NCBI GenBank assembly: GCA_002633005.1
Contig: NMRA01000289.1
Span: 14,924-49,650 of the forward strand
Origin: Phoronis australis
Taxonomy: Eukaryota; Phoronida; Phoronidae
DNA: 34,727 nt
Direction: 5' to 3'
The notes beneath the pieces were generated by a model. It worked only from the letters and a program-made list of their open reading frames with translations. It did not search any database and was not told where the DNA came from. The translations under genes and the position numbers were made by a program. Shown in pieces: positions 30,706 to 34,727 of the stretch (position 1 is the first letter of the stretch; each line of letters opens with the position of its first letter).

Positions 30706-31762
30706 CTAAACGTTGAGCTCATTTACCACTCCATTCAATAAATCTGATGACATAACTGCATCTTCAGCAGAAATAGCATCGTCATCATCAACATTGCCAC
30801 AGACAACCTCGAAAAATCCACCAATCTGCAATTCACTTAACATCACAGGTAAACACTTTCCCAGTTAGTTGTCGTAATGTTTTCTCCATTTTGGCGCTTC
30901 CGAGGGTGAACGCTTTTACTTGACTTATCTCCTTCATCGAATATGTTCGTCAGAAAGTTCTTGACCTTTACTGAAAATCTTGTTGACCTTTCACCTTTTT
31001 CCAATGCCTAACCTATTGCTTCAGCATTCGTCTCGTCCACATACATGTAGTACTCTGAGGCTGCCTCAAATGACGCTCCGGTTCTTGCATCTGAAAACAT
31101 TTCTGACCACTGTCGTGTGATGTGGTCATACGTGGTTTCCCTCTACAAATGTTTGGCGTGGTTACCCACATCCAAATGCTGACCTAGTTCTGCGTCTGTA
31201 GCAAAAAATTCGAGCAACCATGCTGGTTACAAGGGAACTTTTGTTGAAGTTCTTCACTAGATACAGTGCCAACCCTAACTCTTGGTTTTGAAAATTCGCC
31301 ATGTTTAGAGATGTTGGTGGATTTTAGAGAAATGGGTTTCCCATTTTCTCAGTATTTGTAAGCACTTACCGTCACCTATATGGAATGATTTCCACACGCG
31401 AATCCCTTGGGTGGAATAGTGGGAATTTGGGAATTTGCTTACACCAGGAAATGAGTATTTTGGAAAAGACTTTATTGCAATGACTGAAAATGAATACACA
31501 TATCACCCCTTCACACCGCAACTGGAAAGTAATGCTTCTTTCAAATCCAGAAAGTTTATGATATTGTTACCTTCGGCTACAAAGTATGTTGTAGCATGTT
31601 GTTCGGAGCAATCTTGCGATCACAGAGATCGTTTCCATTTTGACTTTCACTAAAGTCATATTTCGAAACAGAAATGCCGGGAGAATGTGAAAAGGCTGCT
31701 ACATGTACTTTCGGGAGGAGAGGACCAGAGTGGTAACATCCAGCATTACCTGACTCTTCCAT
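30706..31762 (-). pseudogene. Second, longer broken copy of the uncharacterised family
   Basis: On the minus strand, in order, the family's pieces appear in different frames: NAGCYHSGPLL, then SKYDFSESQNGNDLCDRKIA (31762 to 31577); HYSTQGIRVWKSFHIGDGK (31499 to 31305); SFEAASEYYMYVDETNAEAI; RFSVKVKNFLTNIFDEGDKS; and MLSELQIGGFF with an acidic tail ending at TAG 30706-30708. I recall DNAGCYH, DFS..Q.GKD.CDR, G.RVW.A..IG.GK and LT..QI..FFSRL as successive conserved blocks of an unnamed multicopy invertebrate family, so order and strand are right for one gene. The frames differ between blocks and stops lie between them, so it is a dead copy. The GTAAGT after IGDG is probably not a donor, since the GxGK motif runs through it. 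Confidence 0.55.
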
Positions 31763-31769
31763 GACTGGT

Positions 31770-33600
31770 CCTATTAAGTCATAAATTCACCGACTCTGGG
31801 TAGTAGGAGTCCGCACTCTGGCAAAGGCCTTGCTTTGTGAGGTATTTTCCTGTATCTCAAATGTTCAGTGGTGTCTTTGACATGACTCCCTAAAGCACAA
31901 AGCTTTTGTGATCGCATTTTTGAAGAATAAACTCTTAAGGAACATGAAGGGCCATGGATATCTTCCGCCATTTTGTCTTTTTAAAATGCACTTGCTACTC
32001 CAGAAACCGGTCATTACAAATATCAATTCGTAATGGCTTAAACTTAAAAGCATTTATTTCCATTAAAAAGTCCTACAGAGTGTTTAAATTAACCTGATAA
32101 TGCAAAAGAAATGAAAGAAAACAAGAGGGTTACATGTACATTTTTATATATCCTCAAGCTTAACCTCAACTGACTCCCTCAGTGGGCAAAGGTCATCGGG
32201 TTCAGTTTTGATACTAGCCGCGTAATAAACCCAGAAAACATCTTGTTTCGATTTCAAAGAGTTTACACTTGATTTCTATAACCTTTTAAAGTAGACGTCT
32301 TGCTCAAAAGTTTGTTCACATGGTAAACTCTGCTCGTCATTTCTAAACTATGAAAATAGACAGGTTTGCAAGTCAATTTTCAATACAGTGTAAAGTTGAG
32401 GCAAGATTTTTTATTGCTCAGTCATCAAGACTGCATGTTCTAAACGTCACATAAGGCTACAGGGCGTTTTATGGCAGTAAGAAGGTCACAAAAACTGCCA
32501 CTAAAATTAGCCCCAAAAAGTGGTCTGTGGATTATCTCCCCTGTCTAGCACAAAACTGTCAGATTTTAATAAATGGCACAGAATTATGCACAACATACGT
32601 TGGTTATTTCAGCCACGAAAATATAGCTTCTGAACTATTTTGTCTGTTGCTCATTTTTGTTGCTGAAAACATACGATTTCTGAGACGGCTGATATGCCCA
32701 ATTGTGCCAAATTAGGGTCACTGAGCTCACAAAATTTAGCATTTGGGTTTTTGTTAGGATACCTATCCACGTACAAAAATGAGGTTGTTTTGAATTTTGA
32801 CGTATACACTGATTTTTGAAAATCTACTCTATTTTATATGGACTGCCTCTTAACTGTTCGCCGTTCGTTCACCAGTGGCAACTACGGTCTTGACATCGGT
32901 TTATCAACTTTTGTTCAACTATTGGAGGGAGTTAAATCGAATCAACTACAAATACGAAGTGGGTGACCTTACACCAACGTAAATTTTATGTTGAATTAAT
33001 TACGGCGTGGTAAAATCAAACGTTAAGTGATATGGCGGAAGCATTATTTCTAACTCTAGATATTAAACTTCTTATACAGTACATTATACATAAAAACAAG
33101 CAAGAAATTTGAAATTTTACAGTAAACTTGCATAGAAATCAGAATACATCTCTGGATGTTTTACGACTTCAAGTGTCTTCATAACGCGGAATGTCCGTTA
33201 TTGCTCTTGATCATCAGTTCATCACGCTGTATATTGCGCTTTAACACAGATAATTATTGTTTATTTCTGTACAATTTCTTAATATGTTGGTACAGCAATA
33301 GAACCCAAGTTTATTTTAGGACCAACATAAACAGTGGTTTGAAAAAAGCGCCGATATCAACTAAGATCACGGGCGCATGAAAAGGGAAGAATGTGATCCG
33401 TTATAGTGTCATCCATGACCTACAATCATTCTGAATTTGTTGTCACTTTTGGAGTTACTGTAACAAATTGTTTCGAAGCTAGAGCCTTCCTATCTAGCCA
33501 GCTAGCTTAATGAAAACTACCGTCAAAATACAGAAAGGTGCCACTGAGTATTGAGCTCCGATAGAACTCAAAATTTCTCACAGCTCGGATAGTTACGCTC
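31770..33600. other. No gene seen
   Basis: AT-rich. ORFs of 61-74 codons on both strands have no motif. The region 31774-32053 lies where the N-terminal part of the minus-strand family copy should be, but I cannot recognise any of it. Confidence 0.4.
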
Positions 33601-33603
33601 GTC

Positions 33604-34137
33604 AACACGTCGTGAAGCTTGTATCAACATGAGCTAAAGACCGGCGGTTGTGCATGCAAAATCTGGAAGTCAATTGACTTTCACCTAGCCCTTTACGACC
33701 ATTTAAGCGAAAAACATCCGACGTCATCTTCTTGCGTAATTCCCTGCCTTTTGTAACAATAAAATGTATGTCGTCGTTTTGAAAGGAGTACATTCGTGAC
33801 ACGCGCCATTTCCAGAATTTTTTTCGAAATCTCCAATTAGAAGATGACAACATCGCAGCAAAATTTTCTCTAAAATTCGATTTACTGATATCAAAATTCC
33901 AAAAACATATAACGAAGTGAAACCAATTCTGATCATTTGTTTTGACGTTTACGCAACCTCGAGGGAGAACGTTTGATTGAAGAATCTGGGAAAAAGGAAC
34001 TGGTTATTAATAGGTGACGCAATATTTTATTGCGCCAAAAGTCGACGCAAAATATCACACCACAACTTTAGCAGCAGAATAATTGTAGAAAACCAATTTT
34101 TGCAACGCCGGTAAATGATTCAGATAACTCAAGGAAG
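33604..34137 (+). repeat. Dispersed ~550-bp repeat, copy B
   Basis: Same-orientation, diverged counterpart of 4538-5093, about 29 kb away. It has the same ordered landmarks with several small deletions. The two minus-strand ORFs inside it (83 and 70 codons) have no open counterpart in copy A and are not genes. Confidence 0.75.
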
Positions 34138-34208
34138 ATTTTATTCGGTCAATTTTACCCACAACGGTGTAATATAATGAGGCTATGCCCTCCATGTGCA
34201 ATAAATTT

Positions 34209-34320
34209 CAGGGGATATGCTATCTCTGAGGTAATTAAATCCAGGGATAGTGCTCTGATGTTAAAAACCCAGGAATAGAGGCAGTTATGTAATAATACAG
34301 GAATAGTGGCAGCTATACTA
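34209..34320 (+). repeat. Short ~28-bp tandem repeat, four units
   Basis: CAGGGGATATGC (34209), CAGGGATAGTGC (34242), CAGGAATAGAGGCAG (34270) and CAGGAATAGTGGCAG (34298) are spaced 33, 28 and 28 bp. A minisatellite-like run just ahead of the retrotransposon fragment. Confidence 0.55.
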
Positions 34321-34388
34321 GAATTTTGAGATGGACATATATGTACATGCAGAGTGAGTCCATCGTGTGGTCAGTTAGTTCGTTATAT

Positions 34389-34727
34389 TCAGCTCGTCAC
34401 GATCATCTAGGACATGCAGGGATAGATAGGACTTATCAGTCGTTTCAGAATGCGTTACATGCCAGGAACGAAACCTAAAAGCAGTTAAATCTCCGCTAGG
34501 GGCGTCCAATGTTGTGAACGGCCCTTGGCAACAGGTGGCAATAGATTGTGTCGGTCCAATGACACCATCACCCAGTGGTAATCGATACATTTTGACTCTG
34601 ACTGATTGGTTCTCAAATTATACGTTGTTATATCCGATGCCGGATAAGAGTGCCGCTACAATTGCACGAATCCTAACTACTGATACCTTTTGCAGGTTCG
34701 GTATAATGAACATTTTGGTCTCGGACA
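34389..34727 (+). pseudogene. Ty3/gypsy-type integrase fragment, damaged, runs off the window
   Basis: Plus strand. The frame starting near 34389 reads SARHDHLGHAGIDRTYQS, which has the H-x-x-H half of an integrase HHCC zinc finger. The CxxC half (CVTCQERNLKA) begins at 34451 in another frame, only about 12 codons after the second His instead of the usual ~30, so a deletion with a frameshift removed the middle of the finger. From there the frame is open to the window end: PWQQVAIDCVGPM (first catalytic Asp of the DDE core), then YILTLTDWFS, and LVSD holding the second catalytic Asp at the very end. The catalytic Glu lies beyond. No LTR, RT or RNase H was seen upstream. It is a decayed retrotransposon fragment. 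A minus-strand ORF here is a shadow. Confidence 0.85.

Noticed and set aside
31360-31380. Strong minus-strand donor GTAAGT after IGDG as an exon end
   Set aside because: The GxGK motif of the recalled family continues through it, so read-through is more likely than splicing.
33602-33936. 83- and 70-codon minus-strand ORFs
   Set aside because: They lie inside dispersed repeat copy B and are not open in copy A.
1-34727. tRNA, rRNA or CRISPR arrays
   Set aside because: No cloverleaf, rRNA-like block or repeat-spacer pattern was seen; the 21-bp and 30-bp arrays are contiguous tandem repeats without spacers.

Overview
This is a stretch of animal (metazoan) nuclear DNA, most likely from a marine invertebrate. 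It is AT-rich, gene-poor and dense with decayed repeats. Secreted and cell-surface domain exons (EGF-like, thrombospondin type 1, F5/8 type C) are separated by introns with canonical GT/AG ends and characteristic phases. It also holds a THAP zinc-finger fragment and a Ty3/gypsy integrase fragment. Nothing looks bacterial: there are no ribosome binding sites, operons or long ORFs. I cannot name the species.

Layout, left to right. 0.5-0.9 kb: broken C-terminal end of a multicopy uncharacterised protein family (minus), then a 30-bp minisatellite (1.38-1.5 kb). 2.2 kb and 4.3 kb: two small palindromic MITE-like elements. 3.5-6.0 kb: minus-strand exons of a modular extracellular protein (EGF exon, TSP1 exon, and a degenerate possible LamG-like exon with a frame break). 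4.54-5.09 kb and 33.60-34.14 kb: two copies, in the same orientation, of a diverged ~550-bp dispersed repeat. 9.4-14.3 kb: plus-strand exons of a small single-pass membrane protein; its last two exons (transmembrane helix plus cytoplasmic tail) sit in a 1.85-kb segment that is tandemly duplicated. 14.7 kb: a third hairpin MITE. 17.63-25.03 kb: a 7.4-kb foldback element with long modular inverted arms built from a palindromic GCGGAA/TTCCGC motif, a 21-bp satellite near one tip, and a 2.5-kb centre without a recognisable transposase. It is flanked by minus-strand coding remnants, a THAP half-domain on the right and an unidentified ORF on the left. 27.07-28.25 kb: three exons giving a complete F5/8 type C (discoidin) domain (minus). 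30.7-31.8 kb: a second, longer, broken copy of the uncharacterised family. 34.2-34.7 kb: a short tandem repeat and a damaged Ty3/gypsy integrase running off the end.

The strongest candidates for something new are the foldback element, which looks like a recently mobile or recently homogenised structure made from one reiterated palindrome, and the duplicated transmembrane-plus-tail exon cassette, which could give alternative C-termini. In the cassette the transmembrane exon changes mostly silently while the tail changes mostly by replacement. All calls are from reading the sequence; none was checked against a database.
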